Positions 8,528 to 17,037 are shown, numbered from the stretch's first letter. The stretch: DNA of 64,000 nucleotides from an uncultured Alistipes sp. (GCA_910584485.1 CAJUAV010000011.1:1-64000), one strand, 5' to 3'. Notes: generated by a model not told the origin, from the sequence alone. Translations and numbers: made by a program.

Positions 8528-8603
8528 CGCGGGGTAGAGCAGTTGGTAGCTCGTCGGGCTCATAACCCGGAGGCCGGAGGTTCGAGTCCTTCCCCCGCTA
8601 CCA
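8528..8603 (+). tRNA. Initiator tRNA-fMet (anticodon CAT)
   Basis: A 76-nt cloverleaf with the 3' CCA encoded. Two features mark it as the initiator rather than elongator tRNA. Three G:C pairs (GGG/CCC) flank the CTCATAA anticodon loop. Position 1 (C) and position 72 (T) of the acceptor stem do not pair; the other six pairs, GCGGGG with CCCCGC, are intact. The D arm GAGC...GCTC and the T arm with GTTCGAGTC are present. E. coli has C1-A72 at the same place. The tRNA has its own promoter and terminator. Confidence 0.93.
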
Positions 8604-8604
8604 C

Positions 8605-8638
8605 AGCGGACAATCTTTTCAGATTGTCCGCTTTTTTT
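8605..8638 (+). terminator. Intrinsic terminator after the tRNA
   Basis: A perfect 12-bp stem, AGCGGACAATCT with AGATTGTCCGCT, and a TTTC loop are followed by seven T. It also lies just past the end of the convergent minus-strand gene. Confidence 0.9.
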
Positions 8639-8643
8639 GTCGC

Positions 8644-9498
8644 TTATTTCCGACGGCCGCGCGCCTTGCGGTAGTCGGGGAAGGTGATCGCCGCATAGTA
8701 GCGGCGGTAGCGCCGCCGCAGCGTCTCGTAGTCGGCCAGCTCTTCGTGCGGCAGCGAATGGGCCCGCCACGGCAGCTGCACCTTTTCGGCCGCAGGGACG
8801 AAATTGCCGTACAGCTCGAACTCCGAAAAACCCGAAATCTGCGTGCGGTCGAGGCTCTCGACGATCGCGCGGTCCCACGGCAACCCCGTGCGCCGCTCGA
8901 TCTCGCTCCGCAGGGCGGCCAGCTCCCGCCGCGAAAAGAGCATCTTGTGCGCCACGTACGAAAGGCGGCTCGCGGGACGGAAGCCCATCAGCCGCTCAAT
9001 GTTGTCGTAATAGGGACGATGATACTCGCGGCTGCCGTAGAAGACCGTGCGGCCGTCGCGGGTCAGAAAGGTGTGGGGACGCAGCAGCAGGTGATCCGAA
9101 TCGATCGTCAGGAAAAAGTCGCTTTCGCCGACGCGCCCCGAGAGTTTGAGCAGCTGCTGGAAGATCCAGCCGCTGCGGTCCCTGCCGTTCGGGGGGGGGA
9201 TTTTGACTCCCAGCGAGGCAGCGTCGTAGCCCAGCACGCTCCGCTCGTCGACGAAACGGCAGTCGTGCGCACGGCAGAAGGCCTCCACAACGGGCGAAGG
9301 GGCTGCGACGATGTAGATCGCAGCGATCGGATGGCTCACCTGACGCCGCACCCCCTCCAGGGCGAGGGGGAGGATCTCCAGGTCCTTTTCGCAGACGGGC
9401 ATCAGCACGTCGATCGGCACCTCGGCGGGACGGGGCATCCGCCCTGCGCAGCGGAGCAGCTCGCAGCCGTAAAGCAGCTTGCGCAACAGTTTGTTCAC
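8644..9498 (-). CDS. DUF6492-like protein, probable glycosyltransferase fold
   Basis: Protein of 284 residues beginning at a GTG codon; no in-frame ATG lies between the promoter and this codon. It has a nucleotide-sugar-type N-terminal pattern (IDVLMPVCEKDLEILPLAL) and a DxD-like motif, FFLTIDSDHLL, near the middle. It also has conserved-looking GWIFQQLLKL and FSEFELYGNF stretches seen in DUF6492 proteins, which are related to glycosyltransferases. The donor and acceptor are unknown. No signal peptide is obvious, so it is probably cytoplasmic or membrane associated. It stands alone, with a good promoter upstream and a terminator at its end. The family assignment is from memory of motifs, so moderate confidence. 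Confidence 0.6.
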   Translation of the reverse strand: MNKLLRKLLYGCELLRCAGRMPRPAEVPIDVLMPVCEKDLEILPLALEGVRRQVSHPIAAIYIVAAPSPVVEAFCRAHDCRFVDERSVLGYDAASLGVKIPPPNGRDRSGWIFQQLLKLSGRVGESDFFLTIDSDHLLLRPHTFLTRDGRTVFYGSREYHRPYYDNIERLMGFRPASRLSYVAHKMLFSRRELAALRSEIERRTGLPWDRAIVESLDRTQISGFSEFELYGNFVPAAEKVQLPWRAHSLPHEELADYETLRRRYRRYYAAITFPDYRKARGRRK

Positions 9499-9541
9499 GA
9501 TGATCGGTTTTGGGAGGCCCGCAACGGCGCAGGCGTCAGGA

Positions 9542-9572
9542 CAAAGATACGAAAAGTTGAGTGCCGAAACAA
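9542..9572 (-). promoter_or_regulatory. Promoter of the DUF6492-like gene
   Basis: On the minus strand TTG (9572-9570) is followed after 20 bp by TATCTTTG (9549-9542). The predicted start is about 43 bp downstream. Confidence 0.65.
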
Positions 9573-9679
9573 GCTATGCTTGCTTCGGCCGAAACGGAGT
9601 ATCTTCGGCGCAGCCAGAGATACGGATAAGCGAGAGCAAAAACAAGCGTGCTTGTTTTTTGCCGAGCGGGAGTATCTTC

Positions 9680-10200
9680 GAAACGGACTTTCGGCCGCAG
9701 CTTGCGAAGGGACGCCGGAGCGGACGCGACAGGCGGGCCTTCGCGGGGCGAAGCTGCGGCCCGCCGCACTGCGTGCGAATTTCCACTACAGCCCGCAGCC
9801 GAGCGGAGAAGCCTTGCGAACGAAGCGAGCAGTCCTCCGCCAGGGGGCGGCTGCGACCCGCCGTACAGCATGCGTTGTTTGTTCGGACAGCAGCCTGCGG
9901 AGGCGGTATCGAGTGAAGCGCGCGTTGCGGTCTTTCTCCCGAGAGCGGCTGCGGGCTGCCGCACAGCGTGCGTTGTTTGTTCGGACAGCAGCCTGCGGAG
10001 GCAGTATCGAGTGAAACGCGCGTTGCGGTCTTTCTCCCGAGAATGGCTGCGACCCGCCGTACAGCATGCGTTGTTTGTTCGGACAGCAGCCTGCGGAGGC
10101 GGTATCGAGTGAAGCGCGCGTTGCGGTCTTTCTCCCGAGAGCGGCTGCAGCCCGCCGCACTGCGTGCGCCTTTTGTTCGCCCCGCCGACGGCTGCACCAC
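9680..10200 (+). repeat. Array of structured GC-rich repeat units
   Basis: Lies in an 883-bp gap (9499-10381) without genes; the open frames here are repeat translations. One unit shows the nested arms clearly: CGCAGCCG (9794-9801) with CGGCTGCG (9848-9855), and inside it GCGGAG (9803-9808) with CTCCGC (9835-9840). Three 98-bp direct copies follow from 9871. Confidence 0.8.
9871..10164 (+). repeat. Tandem repeat, three copies of 98 bp
   Basis: Near-identical copies start at 9871, 9969 and 10067, each beginning TGCGTTGTTTG. They differ at only a few positions, which suggests recent expansion or gene-conversion-like correction. Each copy carries an AGCAGCC...GGCTGC-type pair of arms. Confidence 0.9.
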
Positions 10201-10304
10201 CGAACCGAACTCACCCGCATGCAGCCAAGCCACCCTATTAATATAAGTAACCCCCGCTCTTCTGAAAAAACATCGAAAAAAAATGCAAAAAATTAGTTCT
10301 ATGT

Positions 10305-10336
10305 TTTGCATAGTATAGAAATTCGTATTATATTTG
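10305..10336 (+). promoter_or_regulatory. Promoter of the PspC-PadR-GIN operon
   Basis: TTTG at 10305-10308, 20 bp spacer, TATATTTG at 10329-10336. The first gene starts 46 bp downstream. The surrounding 100 bp is AT-rich. Confidence 0.75.
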
Positions 10337-10381
10337 CAGTACCGAAACAACCTGACAACACCTCATAATCCTTCCATACCT

Positions 10382-10876
10382 ATGAAAGAGACTGTCCATG
10401 CGAACATCGGCTCCCTCGCCTTCACCCTCGACGAGGATGCCTACCGCAAACTGAAAGACTACCTCGAAGCGGTCGGCCGCCACCTGCCCGCCGATGACAC
10501 CGACACGATCGGCGACATCGAGTGCCGCATCGCCGAAATCTTCCGCGAAAAGGTATCGTCGCCCCAGCGCGTCGTTTCGATCACCGAGGTCGAAGAGGCG
10601 ATCGCCCTCCTGGGCGCCCCCGAAGAGTTCGGCGCCGCCCGCGCCGAGGCCGCCGAAGAGGCCGAGCGCCCCGCACGCCGCCTCTTCCGCTCGCGCAGCA
10701 ACCGTTCGATCGCCGGCATCTGCGGCGGACTGGGCGCCTTTTTCAATGTCGACGCCACGGTCCTGCGCCTCGTCACCCTGCTGCTGATCCTCTTCGGCGG
10801 TCTGTCGATCTGGGTCTACATCATCCTCTGGATCGTCATCCCCGAAGAACCCCTCCGTAAATTCAAAATCGATTAA
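10382..10876 (+). CDS. PspC-domain membrane protein
   Basis: Protein of 164 residues. The N-terminal half (about 1-95) is acidic and helical. The C-terminal half is a PspC domain: RSRSNRSIAGICGGLGAFFN, then a hydrophobic segment, LVTLLLILFGGLSIWVYIIL. PspC domains are membrane parts of envelope-stress systems. The protein starts an operon with a PadR regulator 4 bp downstream, a GIN-domain secreted protein and a second, longer PspC protein. Its first 95 residues resemble the start of that longer protein, which has the same order of an SLAF/GIAFSMD-type opening, an IADIEARIAE-type segment and PspC. The start follows the promoter and is the first ATG. Confidence 0.85.
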   Translation: MKETVHANIGSLAFTLDEDAYRKLKDYLEAVGRHLPADDTDTIGDIECRIAEIFREKVSSPQRVVSITEVEEAIALLGAPEEFGAARAEAAEEAERPARRLFRSRSNRSIAGICGGLGAFFNVDATVLRLVTLLLILFGGLSIWVYIILWIVIPEEPLRKFKID

Positions 10877-10879
10877 ACC

Positions 10880-11209
10880 ATGGTAGAAGAGAATGTAAAG
10901 TCGCAAATGCGCAAAGGAATCCTGGAGTATTGCATCCTCGCCATCCTGTCGCGAGGCGCATCCTACGCTCCGCGCATCATCTCCGAGCTCAAGGCCGCCG
11001 AGATGATCGTCGTCGAGGGCACGCTCTACCCGATCCTCACCCGCCAGAAGAACGCCGGTCTGCTGACCTACCGCTGGGAGGAGTCGCCGCAGGGCCCCCC
11101 GCGCAAGTTCTATTCGCTGACCGAGAAGGGCGAAACCTGCCTGCGCCAGCTCGACGCCGCCTGGCAGGAACTCGTAGGCCAGATCGCCACGATCCGCGGC
11201 GAACAATAA
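10880..11209 (+). CDS. PadR-family transcriptional regulator
   Basis: DNA-binding repressor of 109 residues with the PadR winged helix. Motifs are KGILEYCILAILSRG, a recognition-helix region YAPRIISELKAAEM, and the wing segment VEGTLYPILTR...WEESPQGPPRKFYSLTEKG, nearly the family consensus. It lacks the long C-terminal dimerisation arm of classical PadR, so it belongs to the short subfamily. It lies 3 bp after the PspC gene and probably controls this operon, since PadR-PspC-GIN sets are usually autoregulated. The signal it senses is unknown. Confidence 0.9.
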   Translation: MVEENVKSQMRKGILEYCILAILSRGASYAPRIISELKAAEMIVVEGTLYPILTRQKNAGLLTYRWEESPQGPPRKFYSLTEKGETCLRQLDAAWQELVGQIATIRGEQ

Positions 11210-11256
11210 CCCCCTCGCCGCAACCGAACGCAATCATCCGCAAACACCGAACAAAC

Positions 11257-12111
11257 ATGAAAAATCACATCACGGCGCTCTGCTGCGCCCTGCTTCTCAC
11301 CCTTTGCGCCCTGCTACCCCAAACCGCCGAAGCGAACCGACGCCTCAAAGGCAGCGGCCGCCTCGTCGACAAGGAAGTGGTCGTCGAGGCCCCCTACGAC
11401 GCCGTCCACGCCAGCCGCGCCGTCCGCGTACAACTCGTCGCGGGTCGTCCGTCGGACCGCATCCGCATCGAAGCCGACGACAACGTCATCGACAAGGTGA
11501 CGGTCCGCGTGAAGAATCGCTGCCTCGAACTCTCGATCGACTCCGACTACCGTTCCCTCTCGAACCTGCACGTCAAGATCACCGTGCCGACCGACGGCCG
11601 CCTGAACAAGCTGCGCGCCACGAGCGCCTCCCGCATCATCGCCGAGCCGACGATCCGCGGCAAGGAGGTGCACCTCTATGCCTCGAGCGCAGGCCGCATC
11701 GAAGCCGCCGTCGAGGCCCTCGACAGCGAACTGGACGCATCGAGTTCCGCCGCGATCCGTGCCGAGGTCAAAGGCCGACGGTGCGATATCGAGGCGTCGA
11801 GCTCCGCCGCGATCGATGCGACGCTCGCCGTCGAAGAAATCGAGGTCGAGCTGTCGAGCGCCGCGAAGGCCGCGCTCCGCGGAGCCGTCCTGCATGCCGA
11901 GGCCGACCTCTCTTCGGCCAGTCGCCTGCGGGCCGATCAACTCGCCGCCAAGCGTTTCGACATCGAATGCTCCAGTGCTGCCAGCGCCTCGATCTGCTGC
12001 ACCGAAGCGCTCTTCGCCGAGGCATCGAGCGCCGGCTCGGTCCGCTACGCAGGCAGCTGCAAGGTCAAGCGCTGCAAGACGGGCAGCGGCGGTTCGGTTC
12101 GCAGAAAATAA
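11257..12111 (+). CDS. GIN-domain (DUF2807) secreted protein
   Basis: Putative exported auto-transporter-like adhesin domain protein of 284 residues. A signal peptide is visible: MKNHITALCCALLLTLCALL then a cut near PQTAEA. The rest is a right-handed beta-helix pattern of short repeats such as LDASSSAAIRAEV, IEASSSAAIDATL and AEADLSSASRLRA, typical of DUF2807. It is predicted to be periplasmic or on the cell surface. It sits between PadR and PspC genes with 47- and 27-bp gaps. Function in the family is not established; the link to envelope stress is inferred from the operon. Confidence 0.85.
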   Translation: MKNHITALCCALLLTLCALLPQTAEANRRLKGSGRLVDKEVVVEAPYDAVHASRAVRVQLVAGRPSDRIRIEADDNVIDKVTVRVKNRCLELSIDSDYRSLSNLHVKITVPTDGRLNKLRATSASRIIAEPTIRGKEVHLYASSAGRIEAAVEALDSELDASSSAAIRAEVKGRRCDIEASSSAAIDATLAVEEIEVELSSAAKAALRGAVLHAEADLSSASRLRADQLAAKRFDIECSSAASASICCTEALFAEASSAGSVRYAGSCKVKRCKTGSGGSVRRK

Positions 12112-12138
12112 CATCCTACTCCTCATCCCCATACATCC

Positions 12139-13449
12139 ATGAACACAGTCAAGAAATGCAGCCTCTCGGGAATCGCCTTTTCGATGGATCCCGCAGCCTA
12201 CGAGGAGTTGAGCAACTACCTCGAAACGCTGAAAAAAAGCTATAAGGATACGCCCGAAGGGGCCGAAATCATCGCCGACATCGAGGCGCGCATCGCCGAG
12301 CTGATCCTCGCGACGCAGAACAACGAGCACGTCGTGGGGCCCGCCCTCATCCGCAACATCATCGCCCAGATGGGTTCGGCCAACCAGATCAACGACGAAG
12401 AGCCCCGCCCGACCCACTCCGCCTCGGCCCGCAACCCGCGGCGCCTCTACCGCGACGCCGAAAACGCCAAGCTGGGCGGCGTCTGCGCCGGCATCGGCAA
12501 GTATTTCGACATCGACCCCGTATGGGTCCGCCTGGGCATCTTCCTGCCGCTGATCTTCGCCTGCTTCGGCAACATCCCCTTCTTCCGCTGGATGACCGCC
12601 ACGATGGGCAACCTCTTCGGCATCTTCATCATCTGCTACCTGGTCATGTGGTTCGCCGTTCCCGTGGCCCGCACGGCGCGCCAGAAACTCGAAATGAACG
12701 GCGAGCGCATCACCGCCGACTCGATCTCGAAGGCCGCTGCCGCCAGCAACGACCCCGACGGAGCGACGAAGACGGTCGTGGCCGAGACGGTCTCGGTCTT
12801 CGGCAAGATCGTGCTGCTGCTGCTCAAGCTCTTCGCGGGCATCATCATCTTCGGTCTCGTGCTGGGAGCCTGCGGCATGCTCATCGGACTGATCTACCTC
12901 TCGGTGGCAGGCCACGAGGTGGTTCCCGCCTCCATTCCGCTCTCGGTGCCCATCACGGGCATCTTCATCGGACTGATCCCCGTACTGGTCATGATCTACG
13001 TGCTGATGTGTCTGCTCGCCGAGCGCAAGCCCAGCGGCAAAACCCTCCTGGCAACCCTTCTGCTCTGGATCGTGACGATCGCCACCTGCGCCTCGATCGG
13101 CTTCCGCAGCCGCCACAATATCGACATCGAACAGGAGATCAGCGAAGCGATCGATAACGTCGCAGCGTTCGAGCCCGATTTCGAAGTTCGCATCGACGAA
13201 CAGGAGTTTTCGGCCGACGAACTGATGCGCCGGCTCGAAAGCGGCGAAATCATCCGCGAGGTACAGCAGGGGCTGCAAGCGCCCTCCGCAGCGCAGACCG
13301 CCGACACGCTCGGCTCGACGGCCGCACCCCGCACCGAGAAGGTGCAGGCAGGAGACCGCAAAATGACCGTAACGATCGAAGAGGGCAAAGGCCTTTCGGT
13401 CGAAACGGATCGCAAGAAGGTGGAGCTCTCGGTGAGCGACAAGCAATAA
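12139..13449 (+). CDS. Large PspC-domain membrane protein
   Basis: Membrane protein of 436 residues. Residues 1-80 repeat the acidic helical opening of the first PspC protein. A PspC domain follows near 95-180 (AENAKLGGVCAGIGKYFDID). Then come further hydrophobic segments (GNLFGIFIICYLVMWFAV, VLLLLKLFAGIIIFGLVLGA, IFIGLIPVLVMIYVLMCLLA, LLATLLLWIVTIATC) and a hydrophilic tail of about 110 residues. The tail is probably outside the membrane and may be the sensory part. Last gene of the operon, closed by a strong terminator. It is an expanded paralogue of the gene at 10382. Confidence 0.85.
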   Translation: MNTVKKCSLSGIAFSMDPAAYEELSNYLETLKKSYKDTPEGAEIIADIEARIAELILATQNNEHVVGPALIRNIIAQMGSANQINDEEPRPTHSASARNPRRLYRDAENAKLGGVCAGIGKYFDIDPVWVRLGIFLPLIFACFGNIPFFRWMTATMGNLFGIFIICYLVMWFAVPVARTARQKLEMNGERITADSISKAAAASNDPDGATKTVVAETVSVFGKIVLLLLKLFAGIIIFGLVLGACGMLIGLIYLSVAGHEVVPASIPLSVPITGIFIGLIPVLVMIYVLMCLLAERKPSGKTLLATLLLWIVTIATCASIGFRSRHNIDIEQEISEAIDNVAAFEPDFEVRIDEQEFSADELMRRLESGEIIREVQQGLQAPSAAQTADTLGSTAAPRTEKVQAGDRKMTVTIEEGKGLSVETDRKKVELSVSDKQ

Positions 13450-13477
13450 GGCCGCAAGGGGCATCGCCTGCCCCGAG

Positions 13478-13516
13478 ACGGACGGGCCCGAGGCATTCGG
13501 GGTCCGTCCGTTTTTT
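13478..13516 (+). terminator. Intrinsic terminator of the PspC operon
   Basis: Stem ACGGACGG with CCGTCCGT, an inner CCCGA/TCGGG pair, then six T. It lies 28 bp after the last stop codon. Confidence 0.85.
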
Positions 13517-13826
13517 GTCGGCAGAGTGCTCCGCCGCGGCTGCCGAAACGGCGGCATCCGCAATCCGAATTCGACCGGTTCCCGTTTTTGACCGCCTTCG
13601 GCTGCTCCGAAGCTGCTCCGATTCGGCATCTTCGTGCCGACGCCCATGTTTCCGCACCCGACTTTTCGCACGTTGCGGCGGCGCCGAAGCTGCGCCCGCG
13701 CGACAAAACGCGAACAAGTTTGCATTTGCCCTCGCTTATTCGTATCTTTGGCTCGATTTTGCATAACTGCAAACCATCGTTCACAACCACACTATTCGGG
13801 TTCGCAAACGACCCGACACCGACACT
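13517..13826 (+). promoter_or_regulatory. Spacer with pfkA promoter
   Basis: No gene seen in these 310 bp. TTTG at 13719-13722, 20 bp, then TATCTTTG at 13743-13750 form a good Bacteroidetes promoter. This leaves a 5' leader of about 75 bases before pfkA. Confidence 0.65.
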
Positions 13827-14807
13827 ATGGCAACCATCAAATGCATCGGCATCCTCACCTCGGGCGGCGACGCCCCCGGGATGAACGCGGCGATCCGCGC
13901 CGTAACGCGCAGCGCCATCAGCCACGGCTTCTCCGTCAAAGGCATCATGCGCGGATACAAGGGGCTCATCACGAACGAAATCATCGAGTTCCGCTCGCAA
14001 AGCGTCAGCAACATCATCCAGCTCGGCGGCACGATCCTCAAGACGGCGCGCTGCCAGGAGTTCACCACCCCCGAGGGGCGGCGCCTGGCCTACGACAACA
14101 TGCGCGCCGCAGGCATCGACGCCCTGGTGGTCATCGGCGGCGACGGCTCGCTGACGGGCGCCTCGATCTTCGCACAGGAGTTCGATGTGCCGATCATCGG
14201 CCTGCCGGGCACCATCGACCGCGACCTGGGCGGCACGGACCACACCATCGGCTACGACACGGCTCTCAACACGATCATGGAGTCGGTCGACAAGCTGCGC
14301 GACACGGCCTCGTCGCACGAACGCCTCTTCTTCGTCGAGGTGATGGGCCACACGGCGGGCTACCTCGCCCTGAACAGCGCCCTGGCTTCGGGCGCCGAGG
14401 CGGCGATCATCCCCGAAATGGAAACCGAGGTCGACCAGCTGGCCGAGCTCATCAACCACGGCTTCCGCAAGAGCAAGAACTCGGCGATCGTCATCGTGGC
14501 CGAGAATCCCGAAACGGGCGGCGCCACGGGGCTCGCCGAACGCGTCAAGAAGGAGTTTCCCCAGTACGACGCCCGCGTGACGATCCTCGGACACCTCCAG
14601 CGCGGCGGCTCGCCCACATCGCGCGACCGCATCCTCGCCTCGCGCATGGGCAACGCGGCCGTCGAGGCGATCCTCGACGGGCAGCGCAACGTGATGATCG
14701 GCATCGAAAACGGCAAGCTGACCTACGTGCCCTTCTCGAAGGCGATCAAGCACCGCAAGGCGATCGACCGCGACGTACTCGAACTGGTGAAGATCCTCTC
14801 GATCTGA
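13827..14807 (+). CDS. pfkA: ATP-dependent 6-phosphofructokinase
   Basis: Glycolytic enzyme phosphorylating fructose 6-phosphate to fructose 1,6-bisphosphate in the cytoplasm. It has 326 residues, the usual bacterial length. ATP site GILTSGGDAPGMN is at residues 6-18. VIGGDGSLTGA is near 95-105. The catalytic loop GLPGTIDRDLGGTDHTIG is near 126-143, with the proton-acceptor Asp in TID. The substrate loop VEVMGHTAG is near 170-178. GGDGS with Gly rather than Asp at the second position fits the ATP-using type. The adenosine-kinase-like gene follows 44 bp downstream on the same strand. Confidence 0.96.
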   Translation: MATIKCIGILTSGGDAPGMNAAIRAVTRSAISHGFSVKGIMRGYKGLITNEIIEFRSQSVSNIIQLGGTILKTARCQEFTTPEGRRLAYDNMRAAGIDALVVIGGDGSLTGASIFAQEFDVPIIGLPGTIDRDLGGTDHTIGYDTALNTIMESVDKLRDTASSHERLFFVEVMGHTAGYLALNSALASGAEAAIIPEMETEVDQLAELINHGFRKSKNSAIVIVAENPETGGATGLAERVKKEFPQYDARVTILGHLQRGGSPTSRDRILASRMGNAAVEAILDGQRNVMIGIENGKLTYVPFSKAIKHRKAIDRDVLELVKILSI

Positions 14808-14851
14808 CCCGCCCCGCAACAAACCCCGAAAACCACTGCTACACCCAATCC

Positions 14852-15853
14852 ATGAAACGCGTAATCGGCATCGGAAATGCCCTGACCGACATGCTGGTCA
14901 ACCTGAAAACCGACTCGGTACTGGGTCGCTTCAAACTGGCCAAGGGATCGATGAACCTCGTCGACTCCCGCCTGCAAACCGAAATCTCGCAGTCCGTCGC
15001 AGGACTGCCCTACTCGCTTTCGCTGGGCGGCTCGGCGGGCAACACGATCCGCGCCATGGCGCGCCTCGGCTGCGACGTGGGCTTCATCGGCAAGGTGGGC
15101 GAGGACACGACGGGCGATTTCTTCGTCAAGGCGCTCGAAAACCTGCACGTCGAACCCGTCATCTTCCGCGGTACGGAGCGTTCGGGCAAGTGCGTGTCGC
15201 TCATCTCGCCCGACGGCGAGCGGACGATGCTCACCCACCTCGGCGCGGCGCTCGAACTGGAGGCCTCCGAAATCGACCCGACGATCTTCGACGACTACGA
15301 CTGCCTCTACGTCGAGGGGTACCTCGTGCAGAACCATGAACTCATCGAACAGGCGGTGCGCACGGCCAAGGCCTGCGGTCTGAAGGTCGCCATCGACCTC
15401 GCCTCGTTCAACGTCGTGGCCGAGAGCCTCGAATTTCTGCGCCGGCTCGTGCGTGAATACGTCGACATCGTCTTCGCCAACGAGGACGAGGCGAAGACCT
15501 TCACCTGCGAAGCGGAGCCCGTCAACGCCTTGCAGGCCATTTCGGAGCTCTGCGAACTGGCCATCGTGAAAATCGGCACGCGCGGCGCCCTCATCAAGCA
15601 GGGGGGTGACGTGGTGCACGTCGGCATCATGGCGGCCGCCAAGCGCGTCGACACGACGGGTGCGGGCGATTTCTATGCTGCGGGCTTCCTCGCGGGGCTC
15701 TGCCAGGGGCTCTCGCTGCGCCAGTGCGGCACGATCGGCGCCATCACGGCGGGCAAGGTGATCGAGGTCGTCGGCACCACCTTCGGCGAGGAGGCGTGGG
15801 AGGAGATTTTCCGCCTCGTCGAGAAGGTACGCAACGAAAAATACCTCTTCTAA
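14852..15853 (+). CDS. PfkB-family kinase, adenosine kinase-like
   Basis: Sugar or nucleoside kinase of the ribokinase fold, 333 residues. PfkB signature 1 is GGSAGNTIRAMARLG near 52-66. Signature 2 is VDTTGAGDFYAAGFL near 266-280, with the catalytic base Asp in GAGD. The opening KRVIGIGNALTDMLVNL and the segment LAKGSMNLVD match the adenosine-kinase-like proteins common in Bacteroidetes. Inferred reaction is phosphorylation of adenosine to AMP for purine salvage, but other ribosides cannot be excluded. It follows pfkA and precedes tatA by 12 bp, so transcription may continue into the Tat genes. Confidence 0.85.
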   Translation: MKRVIGIGNALTDMLVNLKTDSVLGRFKLAKGSMNLVDSRLQTEISQSVAGLPYSLSLGGSAGNTIRAMARLGCDVGFIGKVGEDTTGDFFVKALENLHVEPVIFRGTERSGKCVSLISPDGERTMLTHLGAALELEASEIDPTIFDDYDCLYVEGYLVQNHELIEQAVRTAKACGLKVAIDLASFNVVAESLEFLRRLVREYVDIVFANEDEAKTFTCEAEPVNALQAISELCELAIVKIGTRGALIKQGGDVVHVGIMAAAKRVDTTGAGDFYAAGFLAGLCQGLSLRQCGTIGAITAGKVIEVVGTTFGEEAWEEIFRLVEKVRNEKYLF

Positions 15854-15865
15854 TACGATAAAACC

Positions 15866-16168
15866 ATGATCCCGCTATTTCTGGGCCGCATCGGCCTGAC
15901 CGAACTGCTCGTCGTCCTGCTCATCGTCGTCCTCTGCTTCGGCGGCAAGAAGATTCCCGAACTCATGCGCGGCGTGGGACGCGGCGTGAAAGCCTTCCGC
16001 GAGGGACTGGAGGGCACCGACGAGGCCGTAAAGGCGGAGCCTGCCGCGAAAACCGAGACCGCCGTGAAGACGGAGACGGAAGTCGCGAAAACCGAGACCT
16101 CCGTGAAGACGGAGGCGGAAGGTGCGAAAACCGAGGCGGAGGCCGGGGAGGCTTCGGGCCGCGCCTGA
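15866..16168 (+). CDS. tatA: Twin-arginine translocase subunit TatA/E
   Basis: Pore-forming component of the Tat system, which exports folded proteins across the inner membrane. It has 100 residues. One membrane helix, LTELLVVLLIVVLCFGGKKI, at 10-29 is followed by the amphipathic helix PELMRGVGRGVKAFREGL, with the FGxxKIPEL-type hinge. The C-terminal half is a low-complexity repeat of KTET-, KTEV- and KTEA-like units, probably unstructured. The gene is 74 bp upstream of tatC. No separate tatB is present, as is usual for Bacteroidetes, so this protein may serve both roles. Confidence 0.93.
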   Translation: MIPLFLGRIGLTELLVVLLIVVLCFGGKKIPELMRGVGRGVKAFREGLEGTDEAVKAEPAAKTETAVKTETEVAKTETSVKTEAEGAKTEAEAGEASGRA

Positions 16169-16242
16169 CCGCTTCGGACAATTTCCGACCGCTTCAGGCT
16201 GTTTTTGACCGCTACCGACCCCTCCCGACCGTTTCGGACCCC

Positions 16243-17037
16243 ATGAACGCAGCGCCGCAGAACGATCCGCAGCACATGACTTTTTTCGGTCATGTCGAGG
16301 CATTGCGCCCTCACCTGGTGCGCAGCGCCGTCGCGGTCGTGCTGCTCGCCGTCGCAGCCTTCCTCTGCAAAGGGGCGTTGATCGACGGCCTGCTGTTCGG
16401 ACCGCTGCGGGCCGATTTCCCGACCAACCGCCTGCTGCTTTGGCTCGCCGAACGTTCGGGGATCGACTATGCGCTGCCGACGCCCGAGCTGATCAACACG
16501 ACCCTTGCGGGACAATTCAACCTCCACCTGCGCCTGTCGTTTACCGCGGCGCTCGTCGCGGCGCTCCCCTACTGCCTGTGGGAGGCGTGGCGTTTCGTCC
16601 GACCCGCCCTGACCCTGCACGAACGACGGCTCTGCCGCACAGCGGCCCTGCGCGTCGCCGCAGCTTTCGGCAGCGGCCTGGCGTTCGGCTATTTCATCCT
16701 CGCACCCCTCTCGATCGCCTTTCTGGCATCGTACCGCGTCAGCGATGCCGTACGGAACCTGATCGATATCGGCTCCTACCTCTCGACCGTCACGCAGGTG
16801 ACGATCGTCTGCGCATTGCTTTTCCAGCTGCCATTGCTCGTGCAGCTGCTGACCCGCATGGGGCTGCTCACGGCCGCAGCCATGCGCCGCTACCGCCGCC
16901 ACGCGATCGTCGTACTCGCCGTGCTGGCGGCCCTCGTCACACCGCCCGACGCCTTCAGTATGCTGCTCGTACTGCTGCCGCTGGCAGGACTGTACGAATA
17001 CGGCATCCGCGTGGCGGCACGGAACGAAAGAAGATAA
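16243..17037 (+). CDS. tatC: Sec-independent protein translocase TatC
   Basis: Six-helix inner-membrane receptor for twin-arginine signal peptides, 264 residues. The family opening MTFFGHVEALRPHLVRS (usually F-x-HLxELRxRL) is at about 8-24. Further family motifs are PYCLWEAWRFVRPALTLHE and FGYFILAPLSIAFL. The last helices are IVVLAVLAALVTPPDAFSML and VLLPLAGLYEYGI, the latter matching the conserved PLxxLYE end. It works with TatA encoded just upstream. A terminator lies about 240 bp downstream. Confidence 0.95.
   Translation: MNAAPQNDPQHMTFFGHVEALRPHLVRSAVAVVLLAVAAFLCKGALIDGLLFGPLRADFPTNRLLLWLAERSGIDYALPTPELINTTLAGQFNLHLRLSFTAALVAALPYCLWEAWRFVRPALTLHERRLCRTAALRVAAAFGSGLAFGYFILAPLSIAFLASYRVSDAVRNLIDIGSYLSTVTQVTIVCALLFQLPLLVQLLTRMGLLTAAAMRRYRRHAIVVLAVLAALVTPPDAFSMLLVLLPLAGLYEYGIRVAARNERR

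Noticed and set aside
9871..10164. CRISPR array
   Set aside because: The 98-bp copies are contiguous with no unique spacers, and no cas genes are present.
9574..10350. Open frames inside repeat arrays (also 17487-18160, 23830-24348, 32322-32946, 44833-45348)
   Set aside because: Their translations recur in every repeat copy with frame changes, and the DNA shows stem structure rather than coding constraint.
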